Source of the DNA: an uncultured Olsenella sp.
GTDB taxonomy: Bacteria > Actinomycetota > Coriobacteriia > Coriobacteriales > Atopobiaceae
Length of the DNA stretch: 36,164 bases
Reading direction: 5' to 3'
NCBI GenBank assembly: GCA_949287335.1
Contig: CASEGE010000018.1
Span: 1 to 36,164 of the forward strand
The notes under the pieces were generated by a model. That model made no database searches, was not told where the DNA came from, and saw only the letters and a program-made list of their open reading frames with translations. Each line of letters opens with the position of its first letter. Within the stretch, counting starts at the first letter, position 1. The position numbers and the translations under genes were made by a program. Below, in pieces: positions 21,011-31,615 of the stretch.

Positions 21011-24000
21011 GTGTATCTGAAGTCGCTCACACTCAAAGGATTCAAGTCGTTCGCCGACCGGACGCAGATGGCCTTCGACCCCGGCCTCACGGTGGTCGTG
21101 GGGCCCAACGGCTCGGGAAAGTCCAACGTGTCCGACGCCATTCTCTGGGTTCTCGGCGAGCAGAGCGCAAAGCAGCTGCGCGGCCAGGCCATGGAGGACG
21201 TCATCTTCTCCGGCTCCTCCGCACGCGGCGCGGTGAGCGTGGCCGAGGTCACGCTCGTGCTCGACAACTCCGACCACACCCTGCCCATCGACTTTTCCGA
21301 GGTGGGCATCACGCGCCGGATGTATCGCTCCGGCGAGTCCGAGTACCTCATCAACGGCTCGCCGAGCCGTCTCATGGACGTTCAGGACATCCTGCACGAC
21401 TCGGGTCTCGGCAAGGATACGCACTCGATTATCTCGCAGGGCAAGCTCGACTCCATTCTCTCGAGCCGCCCCGAGGAGCGTCGCGCCCTCATCGAGGAGG
21501 CGGCCGACATCTCCAAGCACCGACGCCGCAAGGAGCGCAGCCAGCGCAAGCTCGTCTCGATGGACGAGAACCTCTCGCGAGCCAAGGTGGTTTCGCGCGA
21601 GCTGTCGCGCCAGCTTAAGCCCCTTGCGCGCCAGGTGGACAAGGCACAGCGGGCGCGTGCGCTCGAAGACGAGCTCAAGGAGCTCGAGGTGCAGCTCGCC
21701 GTTGACGACCTCAGGCGCCTCCAGGAGAGCTACGGTCGTCTCTCCGCGCGCGGCAAGGAGGCCGACGCGGCCATCGAGCTCGCTCAGTACCGCTTTGACG
21801 AGAAGAGCAAGGAGCTTGAGAAGCTCCAGTCCCTCCTCGAGCAGAAGGGGCTCTTCGTCGGTGACCTCGGCGAGCAGCGCCGTCGCATGCAGGACGTGCT
21901 CGCTCAGATCGATGCGGACATGCGCGTGCTCGAGGAAAAGGGCCGCAACATGGTCTCTCGCCTCTCCGACATGCGCATGCAGCTCTCGTCGATGGAGAAA
22001 CAGCGCGCAGACGCCGCCTCGGAGCACGAGCGCCTGCTCGACGAGCTCTCGGACATGAGCGTGCGCGAGCGTGACCTTCGTGAGTCAGTGGACGAGCTCT
22101 CCCGTGCCTCGCACGAGGCGGTCGAGCGCAGACGCGTCCTCGACGCCCAGATCTCGCGCATCAACTCTGAGGAGCGTGCCGCGCGGGCGGAGGCTGATCG
22201 CGAGACCCTCGCCTACGCGAAGCTCGAGGACCAGATCTCTAACGCTCAGCTTGAGGACGAGATGTTTGTCTCTCGTCTTGAGCAGCTCGAGGACTCCGTG
22301 AGCACGGCTGAGGAGGCGCTCGCGGAGCGCATCGCGCGCGCCGACGAGATTCAGGACGAGCTCACCTCCGCGCGAGCGCGTGCCGAGGAGCTCTCACGCG
22401 AGATCTCACGCCACAGCTCCGAGCTCGTTGCCGCCCGCCAGGCCGAGGGCGAGGCCCGCACGGCCCTCTCGTCCTCCCAGGCCACCCTTGACGCCCTTCG
22501 GGCCGTTGATGCCGAGGTCGAGAAGGCAAGCCCGCTCGTGGCGGCCCTCGTCGAGGCCGAGGGGGAGCGCGTGCGGTGCCGCCTCGCCGATCTCATCGAG
22601 GCGGACGGCGAGATTGAGTCCCTTGTTGAGCAGCTGCTCGGGGACGACCTCGCCGCGCTTGTTGTCGCGGACGCCGTCGCTGCCTCCAGTGTTGCCGAGC
22701 GCGCGGCTTCGCTTGCCGAGAAGGGCGGGCGCGCCACGATCGTCTCGCTTTCCGCCCCAAGCGTTCCCGCGACCGCGGATGCCCCCGGCACGCCGCTCGT
22801 CGAGCGGCTGCATGTGGTCGAGGGGTCCCGCGCCCTTCTCGCCGCGCTTCTCGGTGACGTCAGGCTTGTCGAGAACGTGTCCGCCGCGGTCTTTGCGCAC
22901 GAGAGCTTCCCCTCGCTCACCTTTGTGACCGCCGAGGGTGCCGTCGTGCTGCCGGACGGCCGCGTTCACGTGGGGTCGGTGCCGAGCAGCGAGACGGGCG
23001 CCCTCGAGCGCAAGCGCAGGATTCGCTCGCTCACCGAGGGGATGGACGAGCTGTGCCACGCCCTTGAGGATGCCTCCGCCAGGGTCCTTGAGATCGAGGA
23101 GTCCCTCTCTGCGGCGAGGGAGGAGGAGGCCGCCCTCAAGGGTGACGTTGCGCGCCTGAGCGCCGAGCTCTCCTCCGTGACCTCGGAGCGCGGGCGCCTC
23201 GAGGCACAGATCTCCGCTGCCGTCTCGGAGCGCTCTCAGGTCACCAAGCGCCGCGAGGCATCCCGTGAGAAGGCCGCCGAGGCGCGTGGGGAGATCGAGG
23301 ACCACCGCGCCGCCGCACGTGCCGCTCGCGAGCGCGCCGACGCCCTCGCCTCCGAGCTCTCCGAGAAGAACGACGAGCACCAGGAGGCCATCTCGGCCCA
23401 GGGGAAGGCGAGCCGCGCCCTCTCTGACGGCCGTCTCGAGCTTGCCATGACGAGCGAGCGCCGCGCCAACCTCCAGACGCGCGAGCGAGAGCTGGGCCGT
23501 CGCGTGAGCGACCTCGCGCAGCGCATCGGCGCCACGGAGCGCTCCTCTCGCGCCCTTGAGGTAGTTCGCCTGCGCGTGGACCCGCTCCATGACATCTACG
23601 AGGCAATTCGCGAGCGCGCCCTCGACTGGTCCGTGCGCCTCAGGGACCGCGCGTCGCTTGCCGAGGCGGACTCCGAGTCCCTCAAGCGCACGATCGGCGA
23701 CGCCCGCGAGGCCGTGAGCGTCGCCTCGCGCGAGCTTGACGACGCGCGCAGCGTGGCCTCCGACGTCAAGGTTGACCTCGGCAAGCTCGAGGTGCAGGTG
23801 GAGGCCGCCATCAACGCGATCGTTGCCACCGGCGCCGTGCTCGACGAGGCGCTCACCATCCCCGAGCCCGAGGATCGCGACGCCGCGGAGCGACGCGTCT
23901 CCTCGCTCAGGAGCCAGCTCGAGTCCATCGGTCCCGTCAACGCCGTCGCCATGGACGAGTACCTGCGCCTCAAGGAGCGCGCCGACTACATTGACGAGCA

Positions 24001-24547
24001 GGTCGCGGACCTCGAGAGCGCCCGCGCGTCCCTGAAGAAGATCACGGCGGCCATCGACCGCAAGATGCGCACGCGCTTCCTGACGGTCTTTGAGAAGGTG
24101 AACGAGAACTTCTCGGAGATCTTCTCGCTGCTCTTCCCCGGTGGCCAGGCGCATATCGAGATGACCGACCCGGACAATCCCTCCGAGACGGGCATCGAGA
24201 TCATCGCGCAGCCGCGCGGCAAGCGCATCGCCAAGATGATGCTCATGAGCGGCGGCGAGAAGTCGCTCACGGCGCTTGCCCTGCTCTTTGCCGTCTACAA
24301 GGTGCGCACCGTCCCGTTCTACGTCTTTGACGAGGTCGAGGCGGCACTTGATGACTCCAACCTCTCCAAGCTGCTCGACGCCATCGAGCGGCTCAAGGAG
24401 AGCACCCAGCTCATCGTGATCTCCCACCAGAGGCGCACGATGGAGCAGGCTGACGTTCTCTATGGCGTGTCGATGCAGGCCGACGGCGTGAGCCACGTGG
24501 TCTCGCAGCGACTCGACCGTGCCACGGGAAAGGTGGTTGATGCATAA
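21011..24547 (+). CDS. smc: Chromosome segregation ATPase SMC
   Basis: This 1178-residue protein has the SMC layout. The N-terminal head carries Walker A GPNGSGKS (31-38). A long coiled coil (about 165-495) leads to a hinge domain (about 500-655), then a second coiled coil (to about 1010). The C-terminal head has signature LMSGGEKS (1078-1085) and Walker B YVFDE (D1107, E1108). SMC, with ScpA and ScpB encoded elsewhere, compacts and separates chromosomes. The GTG at 21011 has AAGGAGA 7 bp upstream. The length is usual for the family. The stop overlaps the ftsY start (ATGCATAA), indicating coupling. The strongly biased coiled-coil composition explains the long shadow frames on both strands. 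Confidence 0.97.
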   Translation: MYLKSLTLKGFKSFADRTQMAFDPGLTVVVGPNGSGKSNVSDAILWVLGEQSAKQLRGQAMEDVIFSGSSARGAVSVAEVTLVLDNSDHTLPIDFSEVGITRRMYRSGESEYLINGSPSRLMDVQDILHDSGLGKDTHSIISQGKLDSILSSRPEERRALIEEAADISKHRRRKERSQRKLVSMDENLSRAKVVSRELSRQLKPLARQVDKAQRARALEDELKELEVQLAVDDLRRLQESYGRLSARGKEADAAIELAQYRFDEKSKELEKLQSLLEQKGLFVGDLGEQRRRMQDVLAQIDADMRVLEEKGRNMVSRLSDMRMQLSSMEKQRADAASEHERLLDELSDMSVRERDLRESVDELSRASHEAVERRRVLDAQISRINSEERAARAEADRETLAYAKLEDQISNAQLEDEMFVSRLEQLEDSVSTAEEALAERIARADEIQDELTSARARAEELSREISRHSSELVAARQAEGEARTALSSSQATLDALRAVDAEVEKASPLVAALVEAEGERVRCRLADLIEADGEIESLVEQLLGDDLAALVVADAVAASSVAERAASLAEKGGRATIVSLSAPSVPATADAPGTPLVERLHVVEGSRALLAALLGDVRLVENVSAAVFAHESFPSLTFVTAEGAVVLPDGRVHVGSVPSSETGALERKRRIRSLTEGMDELCHALEDASARVLEIEESLSAAREEEAALKGDVARLSAELSSVTSERGRLEAQISAAVSERSQVTKRREASREKAAEARGEIEDHRAAARAARERADALASELSEKNDEHQEAISAQGKASRALSDGRLELAMTSERRANLQTRERELGRRVSDLAQRIGATERSSRALEVVRLRVDPLHDIYEAIRERALDWSVRLRDRASLAEADSESLKRTIGDAREAVSVASRELDDARSVASDVKVDLGKLEVQVEAAINAIVATGAVLDEALTIPEPEDRDAAERRVSSLRSQLESIGPVNAVAMDEYLRLKERADYIDEQVADLESARASLKKITAAIDRKMRTRFLTVFEKVNENFSEIFSLLFPGGQAHIEMTDPDNPSETGIEIIAQPRGKRIAKMMLMSGGEKSLTALALLFAVYKVRTVPFYVFDEVEAALDDSNLSKLLDAIERLKESTQLIVISHQRRTMEQADVLYGVSMQADGVSHVVSQRLDRATGKVVDA

Positions 24548-25448
24548 GATGGGCTTCTTTGACAGCCTGAAGGCCGGCCTCAAGCGCTCTCGCGAGGCCA
24601 TCAACGAGATCTTCTACATGGGTGGCGAGGTTGACGAGGAGTTCTGGGAGGACCTCGAGGACACGCTCGTCATGGGGGACATGGGCGCCGAGGTGGCCAT
24701 GCGCGTGACCGACGACCTGCGCGAGCAGGCCGCGCGCGAGAACCTCGTGCGCGCCGACCAGCTGCGCGACGCCCTCATCCAGCGCCTTGCCGCCGAGTTT
24801 CCCTCGGCGGAGCGCGATCCCTTCACCGACGTTCCGAGCTGCGTGCTCTTTGTGGGCATCAACGGTGCGGGCAAGACCACGACGGTGGGCAAGCTCGCCG
24901 GTCGCGCCCGTGACGCCGGCATTCCCTGCGTGATAGGCGGCGCCGACACCTTCCGCGCAGCTGCCATCGAGCAGCTCGAGGTCTGGGGACAGCGCGCCGG
25001 CATCGACGTCATCACTCGCGAGCGCGGGGCCGACCCGGCGAGCGTCTGCTACGACGTGGTGGAGGAGGCCGAGAAGCGCGGCAGCAGGCTCGTCCTTATC
25101 GACACCGCGGGCCGCCTCCACACCTCGGCCGACCTCATGCGCGAGCTCGCGAAGGTCGTGAACGTCACGAGAAAGCGCTCCACGATTCCCGTCTCCGTGG
25201 TGCTCGTCATCGACGCCACAACGGGGCAGAACGGCCTCAACCAGGCCAAGGAGTTCAACGACGCCCTAGAGCTCGACGGCCTTATCGTCACCAAGCTCGA
25301 CGGAACCGCGAAGGGCGGCATCGCGCTTGCTATCTCCACCCAGCTCAACCTGCCGATCTATCGCATTGGCGTGGGCGAGTCCATCGACGACCTCCAGACC
25401 TTTGACGCGCTCGACTTCTGCCGCGCGCTCGTGGGCGAAGGGATGTAG
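24540..25448 (+). CDS. ftsY: Signal recognition particle receptor FtsY
   Basis: This 302-residue SRP-type GTPase docks the Ffh-ribosome complex to the membrane. The NG domain shows GINGAGKT (106-113), DTFRAAA, DTAGRL (187-192) and TKLDGTAKGG (250-259). There is almost no acidic A domain: the protein begins directly at the N domain (MGFFDSLKAGLKRSREAI), as in short Gram-positive forms. The ATG at 24540 overlaps the smc stop and is 4-5 bp after GGGAAAGGTGG; the ATG at 24549 is the alternative. ffh follows 2 bp after the stop, so receptor and particle protein are co-expressed. Confidence 0.96.
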   Translation: MHKMGFFDSLKAGLKRSREAINEIFYMGGEVDEEFWEDLEDTLVMGDMGAEVAMRVTDDLREQAARENLVRADQLRDALIQRLAAEFPSAERDPFTDVPSCVLFVGINGAGKTTTVGKLAGRARDAGIPCVIGGADTFRAAAIEQLEVWGQRAGIDVITRERGADPASVCYDVVEEAEKRGSRLVLIDTAGRLHTSADLMRELAKVVNVTRKRSTIPVSVVLVIDATTGQNGLNQAKEFNDALELDGLIVTKLDGTAKGGIALAISTQLNLPIYRIGVGESIDDLQTFDALDFCRALVGEGM

Positions 25449-25450
25449 CC

Positions 25451-26854
25451 ATGTTCAACTCTCTTTCCGACCGTCTCCAGGACACCTTTGAGAAGCTTCG
25501 CGGCAAGGGTCGCCTCACGGAGGATGACATCAACGTCGCAATGCGCGAGATTCGCATGGCGCTTCTCGAGGCGGACGTCAACTTCCGCGTGGTCAAGGAG
25601 TTTGTGGCGCGCTGCAAGGAGAAGTGTCTCACCGCCGAGGTAATGGATTCGCTCACACCCGCGCAAAACGTCGTGCGCATCGTGCTCGACGAGCTTACGG
25701 CGCTTCTGGGTTCCACGGACTCCAAGCTCACGCTCGCGCAGAACCGCACGCCCAACGTGATCATGCTCGTGGGCCTGCAGGGCTCGGGCAAGACGACGGC
25801 TGCTGCCAAGCTCGCCTACCTGCTCAAGAGCCAGGGTCACAGCCCGCTGCTTGCCGCGTGCGACACGCACCGTCCGGCCGCAGCTGACCAGCTCGCCACG
25901 CTTGGCGGCGAGATCGGCGTCTCGGTCTTCCGCGGCGACGGGAAGGACGCCGTGGCGGTGGCCGAGGGCTCCATCCGGGAGGCCATCGACCACCTCAATG
26001 ACATCGTCATCGTGGACACCGCCGGCCGCCTCCAGATCGACGAGGAGATGATGGAGGAGGCCGTGGCCATCAAGCGCGCGGTGCGCCCCGACCAGATCCT
26101 CATGGTCGTCGATGCCATGACCGGTCAGGACATCGTGAACGTGGTCACGGAGTTTGCCAACCGCGTGGACTTTGACGGCGTCATCATGTCCAAGCTCGAC
26201 GGCGACGCCCGCGGCGGCGGCGCGCTCTCCGTGCGCGAGGTCACCGGCAAGCCGATCAAGTTTGTCTCGATGGGGGAGAAGCCCGACTCGCTCGAGGTCT
26301 TCCACCCCGACCGCATGGCCAAGCGCATCCTGGGCATGGGCGACGTGGTGGGCATCATCGAGCAGGCCCAGAAGATGGCCGACGAGCAGCAGATCGAGGA
26401 TGCGGAGCGCATGCTGCGCGAGGGCTTCACGATGGACGACCTTCTCGCGCAGATGCAGCAGATTCGCAAGATGGGCGGTCTCGCCAAGATCATGGGGATG
26501 ATTCCCGGCATGGAGCGCGCCATGTCGCAGATGCCCCAGGCGGCCGACGACTCCCAGCTCACGCGCATTGAGGCCATCATCCGCTCCATGACGCGCGAGG
26601 AGCGCGTGCGACCCAAGATCATCAACGGCCAGCGCCGCAAGCGCATCGCCGCGGGTTCCGGGCGCAGCGTTCAGGAGGTCAACCAGCTCATCAAGCAGTG
26701 GGACGAGATGAACAAGATGATGGGCAAGATGCGCGGCATGGCCCAGCAGATGGGCGGAAAGGGCGGCAAGAAGAACCGTCGCGCCATGCAGCAGATGATG
26801 CGCAACATGGGCAACATGGGTAACATGGGCGGCGGAGGAAGGTTGCCGTTCTAG
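25451..26854 (+). CDS. ffh: Signal recognition particle protein Ffh
   Basis: This 467-residue GTPase binds signal sequences of nascent membrane and secreted proteins together with 4.5S RNA. Its NG domain has GLQGSGKT (108-115), DTHRPAA, DTAGRL (189-194) and SKLDGDARGG. The methionine-rich M domain starts at about residue 320 and contains the RNA-binding helix (RRKRIAAGSGRSVQEVN). A tail of repeated M, G and N residues (GNMGNMGGGG) ends the protein. No 4.5S RNA gene was recognised in the window. It closes the long rnc-smc-ftsY-ffh unit, followed by a strong terminator. Confidence 0.97.
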   Translation: MFNSLSDRLQDTFEKLRGKGRLTEDDINVAMREIRMALLEADVNFRVVKEFVARCKEKCLTAEVMDSLTPAQNVVRIVLDELTALLGSTDSKLTLAQNRTPNVIMLVGLQGSGKTTAAAKLAYLLKSQGHSPLLAACDTHRPAAADQLATLGGEIGVSVFRGDGKDAVAVAEGSIREAIDHLNDIVIVDTAGRLQIDEEMMEEAVAIKRAVRPDQILMVVDAMTGQDIVNVVTEFANRVDFDGVIMSKLDGDARGGGALSVREVTGKPIKFVSMGEKPDSLEVFHPDRMAKRILGMGDVVGIIEQAQKMADEQQIEDAERMLREGFTMDDLLAQMQQIRKMGGLAKIMGMIPGMERAMSQMPQAADDSQLTRIEAIIRSMTREERVRPKIINGQRRKRIAAGSGRSVQEVNQLIKQWDEMNKMMGKMRGMAQQMGGKGGKKNRRAMQQMMRNMGNMGNMGGGGRLPF

Positions 26855-26871
26855 GGCTTCTCCCCAACGCG

Positions 26872-26918
26872 ACCGGGGCCCGCACGCTTTCGTCAAGCGT
26901 GCGGGCCCCGGTTTGTCT
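26872..26918. terminator. Strong bidirectional terminator after ffh
   Basis: A perfect 18-bp stem (26872-26889 with 26895-26912, loop TCGTC) is followed by TTTGTCTT. It separates the convergent ffh and L,D-transpeptidase genes. Confidence 0.9.
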
Positions 26919-26938
26919 TGCGCTGGCGAGAAGTGCGC

Positions 26939-28447
26939 CTACTTGTGAACCACCACGGCGTCGCCCTTCTGGGCAACCTTGTAGAGCGCCTGGCCGGAAT
27001 CGTAGCTCAGGCGGACGCAGCCATGGCTGCCGTTGTAGAGGTAGGTGTCGCCACCGAAGGGCTGGTACTGCCACGGGGCGTTGTGGAACCCGATGAGGTT
27101 GCCGTTTCGGCTCCCTCCGTTGCCGACAAAGCCCACCCAGAAGTCAACGTGGCTGTCCCACTCGGGCTGACCGGTGGCGGGGTCGATGGGGCCCTTGAGA
27201 TTGATGTCGCCGTCCGTTGCCGCGGACTTGACGCTGTCGACAGTCCACACGCCCGTGGGAGTCTCGCCGCCCGTGCCCTGGCCGGGCATGCCGGAGGTGA
27301 TGTCGGCCTCCCAGATGAGCTCGCCGTTATCGTAGTACCTGGCGTGCTGCTCGGTGAGGTCAACGTCGATGTAGCGCTCCCCCCAGTCCTGACCGCCGGG
27401 GTTGATCTGGGCGGCGGTCTGAATGGTGGGGATGTCGATCGTCGTGGCCGTGCCAGACTCAAGGGCAGCCACGATCTGCTCTGCCGTTGCGGTACCGTCG
27501 ATGATCCAGCCATAGCTGCTGCGGCCGTAGACGTTGGTCATGCTGTCACTCACGGTGAAGGTCTTTCCGTCGGGGCGCGTGTAGGTGCGCTCCGTGCCGG
27601 CGGTGTCGGTGAGGTCGGAGAGCTCGCCCTTGCACCACTCGGTGATAGCATCCTGGTTGAGGGATACGCTCATGTCTTCGCCGATGACGACCCAGCCCGC
27701 GACCATCTCGCTGGTGAGGTCGTAGACCTCCTCGCCGGCAAGGTTGAGGGTGGGGATGGCGGAGAGATAGCTGTTAGCCTTGGTGACGGCGTTCTCGATT
27801 GAGTCGCCCACGTCAAGCGTCTCCACGCCGAGGGTGAGCTCGGTCTCGCGCGCCTCGATGGCCTGCGCGATGCGCTCGACAACGGCATCGACGTTGATGT
27901 GCTGCGCGATGACGCCGTCGGCGAGCTTGAAGGTGCCCTGCTCGGCATCGTAGGAGATGCCAATCCCGCCGGTTGCGTCCACGGCCTGCTTGCCCTGCTC
28001 CACCACGGGCTCGATGAGGGCTGCGATCTTCTCGCGGTCGTAGGAGATCGATGCCTCTGAGGTGAGGTTGCGCTGCTGGGCGATCTCGAGGGGCCACGCC
28101 CATGTGTTCACGCTCTCGATCGCGGACTGTGCGTAGGCCTCCCCGTCGCAGGTGAGGTCTATGTCTGCGGGGGTGATCGTGAGGTCGATGCCGTTGCCGC
28201 TCACGTGGAGCTGGTAGTCGTCGAGCTCCCTGGACTTCTCGGCGGCAACGTCCGAGACGGTGCGCATCGAGACGTCCTCGCCGTCGAGCGTGGTCCCGGG
28301 CATGAAGTACTGGTTGAAGGCAAGCGCCCCAGCCACGTATGCGCCTCCCAGGAGCACCACCACAGTAACAAGAACGATTACGGCAATCAGGGGACCCTTC
28401 CCGCCTTTGGGGGAGGGCTTCTCAACAGGGCTCATATGGCTTGGCAT
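26939..28447 (-). CDS. Membrane-anchored L,D-transpeptidase (YkuD) with PG-binding domain
   Basis: This 502-residue protein has a short cytoplasmic tail and one membrane helix (about 19-42, GPLIAVIVLVTVVVLLGGAY). A long extracellular region resembling the PG_binding_4 domain, probably with two copies, spans about residues 60-345. A C-terminal YkuD catalytic domain (about 360-502) follows. The catalytic motif is SHGCVRLS (H475, C477), with an upstream conserved histidine in GFHNA (H455). Such enzymes form 3-3 cross-links in peptidoglycan or attach proteins to it. The ATG at 28447 has GAGGAT about 8 bp upstream; an internal ATG at 28435 is possible. It is transcribed alone, divergent from the methyltransferase gene. 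Confidence 0.94.
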   Translation of the reverse strand: MPSHMSPVEKPSPKGGKGPLIAVIVLVTVVVLLGGAYVAGALAFNQYFMPGTTLDGEDVSMRTVSDVAAEKSRELDDYQLHVSGNGIDLTITPADIDLTCDGEAYAQSAIESVNTWAWPLEIAQQRNLTSEASISYDREKIAALIEPVVEQGKQAVDATGGIGISYDAEQGTFKLADGVIAQHINVDAVVERIAQAIEARETELTLGVETLDVGDSIENAVTKANSYLSAIPTLNLAGEEVYDLTSEMVAGWVVIGEDMSVSLNQDAITEWCKGELSDLTDTAGTERTYTRPDGKTFTVSDSMTNVYGRSSYGWIIDGTATAEQIVAALESGTATTIDIPTIQTAAQINPGGQDWGERYIDVDLTEQHARYYDNGELIWEADITSGMPGQGTGGETPTGVWTVDSVKSAATDGDINLKGPIDPATGQPEWDSHVDFWVGFVGNGGSRNGNLIGFHNAPWQYQPFGGDTYLYNGSHGCVRLSYDSGQALYKVAQKGDAVVVHK

Positions 28448-28555
28448 GTGGCTATCCTCGCACTACGCTTATGAACGGCAGCGGGCCTCTCGGTCCTGTC
28501 ACCTGTCATAATTCTGTTTAGTACGGAAGCATCTTACACCGAATGGAACGCGGTG

Positions 28556-29380
28556 ATGGGCATGGCACAAATCCTGCAGCTTCGCTCCCTCGATGACGAG
28601 CGGCTCGACGTCTTTGCGCGCCTTACCGAGCACCAGTTGAAAAACTCGCTCGATGTGGAGAGGGGAGTGCTCGTCGCGGAGTCGCGCCTCGTCGTCGAGG
28701 TGGCACTGAGGCGTGGCGTGCGCCCACGGGCGTTTCTCGTTGACGAGCGCGACCTGGATGCGAGCGAGGACCTTCTTGCCTTAGCGGGCGATGACGTTCC
28801 CGCCTTTGTCCTGCCCCATGAGCAGATGGAGCGCCTCACTGGCTTCAGGCTCACGCGCGGGCTACTCTGTGCCATGGAGCGGCCACGTGCCCAAGGCGTG
28901 GGCGAGGTTCTGGACGACGCGCGCCGCGTTGCCGTTGTGGAGGACCTCGTCGACGTCTCCAATGTGGGGGCGCTCTTTCGCAGCGCGGCAGCCCTGGGTG
29001 CCGATGCCGTGATTCTCTCCCCGCGCTGTGCGGACCCGCTCTGCCGTCGCTCCGTGCGCGTCTCCATGGGGACGGTCTTTCAGGTGCCCTGGGCGCGCGC
29101 CGACAAGGACGACTGGCCGCGCGCGACGTTTGACCTGCTGCGCGAGAGGGGCTTCTCGGTGCTTGCCATGGCGCTTGAGCCAGATGCGATGCCGATCGAC
29201 GACCCCTCGCTCCTTACTACCGAGAAGCGCGCGCTCGTCTTTGGCAGCGAGGGCTTTGGGCTTTCGTACGAGGCGCTCGATGCCTGCGACCGGAGCGTCA
29301 TCATCCCGATGTCACACGGGGTGGACTCCCTCAACGTGGCGGCAAGCTCAGCCGTAGCCTTCTGGCAGCTCTTTCGCTGA
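28556..29380 (+). CDS. SpoU/TrmH-family RNA 2'-O-methyltransferase
   Basis: This protein of about 274 residues has a SpoU-type knotted methyltransferase domain. Motif 1 is SNVGALFRSAAALGA, motif 2 LVFGSEGFGLS, and motif 3 IPMSHGVDSLNVAASSAVAFW. The N-terminal part (residues 1 to about 110) is a substrate-binding domain (LLCAMERP ends it). It methylates a ribose 2'-OH in rRNA or tRNA; the exact target cannot be told from sequence alone. The start is uncertain among GTG 28553, ATG 28556 and ATG 28562, with only a weak ribosome site (TGGAAC). It shares a 108-bp divergent gap with the L,D-transpeptidase. Confidence 0.92.
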   Translation: MGMAQILQLRSLDDERLDVFARLTEHQLKNSLDVERGVLVAESRLVVEVALRRGVRPRAFLVDERDLDASEDLLALAGDDVPAFVLPHEQMERLTGFRLTRGLLCAMERPRAQGVGEVLDDARRVAVVEDLVDVSNVGALFRSAAALGADAVILSPRCADPLCRRSVRVSMGTVFQVPWARADKDDWPRATFDLLRERGFSVLAMALEPDAMPIDDPSLLTTEKRALVFGSEGFGLSYEALDACDRSVIIPMSHGVDSLNVAASSAVAFWQLFR

Positions 29381-29450
29381 TTCCCCGCTATTCCGGGCAC
29401 GTGCGACGACTTAGTCTTCAAATTGACAATTTTGACTCGTTAGTTGACAC

Positions 29451-29537
29451 GCCCGCACAGAGAAGGACCGACCCTCACGCGACTTCTGCGAAGCAGTGAG
29501 CAATGAGGGAGGGCGGACCCGTCTTGGGCGCTGCGAG

Positions 29538-29550
<13 letters not shown>
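29451..29550. other. Nested inverted repeats between the methyltransferase and ftsH ends
   Basis: GCCCGCACAG (29451-29460) pairs with CTGTGCCGGC (29541-29550) with one mismatch. Inside, GGACCGACCCTCA (29465-29477) can pair with TGAGGGAGGGCGGACC (29504-29519). CTTCTGCGAAG forms an inner hairpin. The outer arm includes the ftsH stop region. It may end transcription of the two convergent genes, but no T run is present. Two TTGACA motifs lie at about 29423-29450 without partners. Confidence 0.4.
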
Positions 29551-31442
<1,892 letters not shown>

Positions 31443-31545
31443 CGTTTGCGTTTGCCCTTCTTAGGAGGTGGTACTTCGCACTTCTGATACCCAAATTATC
31501 CGTCAAATTCACCGAGGGTACCTACGGCCCAAAGAAACTCTCCTT

Positions 31546-31599
31546 TTGACCTGACGGGCGGAGCTGACAAATCGCCCCCGTCCCCATCTGTCAGGTCAA
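31546..31599. repeat. TTGACCTGAC hairpin repeat between fbp and ftsH
   Basis: Perfect 10-bp arms TTGACCTGAC (31546-31555) and GTCAGGTCAA (31590-31599) enclose an inner stem GGGCG (31556-31560) / CGCCC (31573-31577). On the minus strand the core reads GATGGGGACGGGGGCG, recalling the GGGGACAG core of the TGATTCAAA repeats. It lies just beyond the fbp stop, so it may also act at the fbp transcript end. Confidence 0.75.
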
Positions 31600-31615
31600 G
31601 GCAGGCTTGATGGGG

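Noticed and set aside
22406-24604. 732-codon antisense frame over smc
   Set aside because: A by-product of the biased coiled-coil codons of smc; no recognisable domains.
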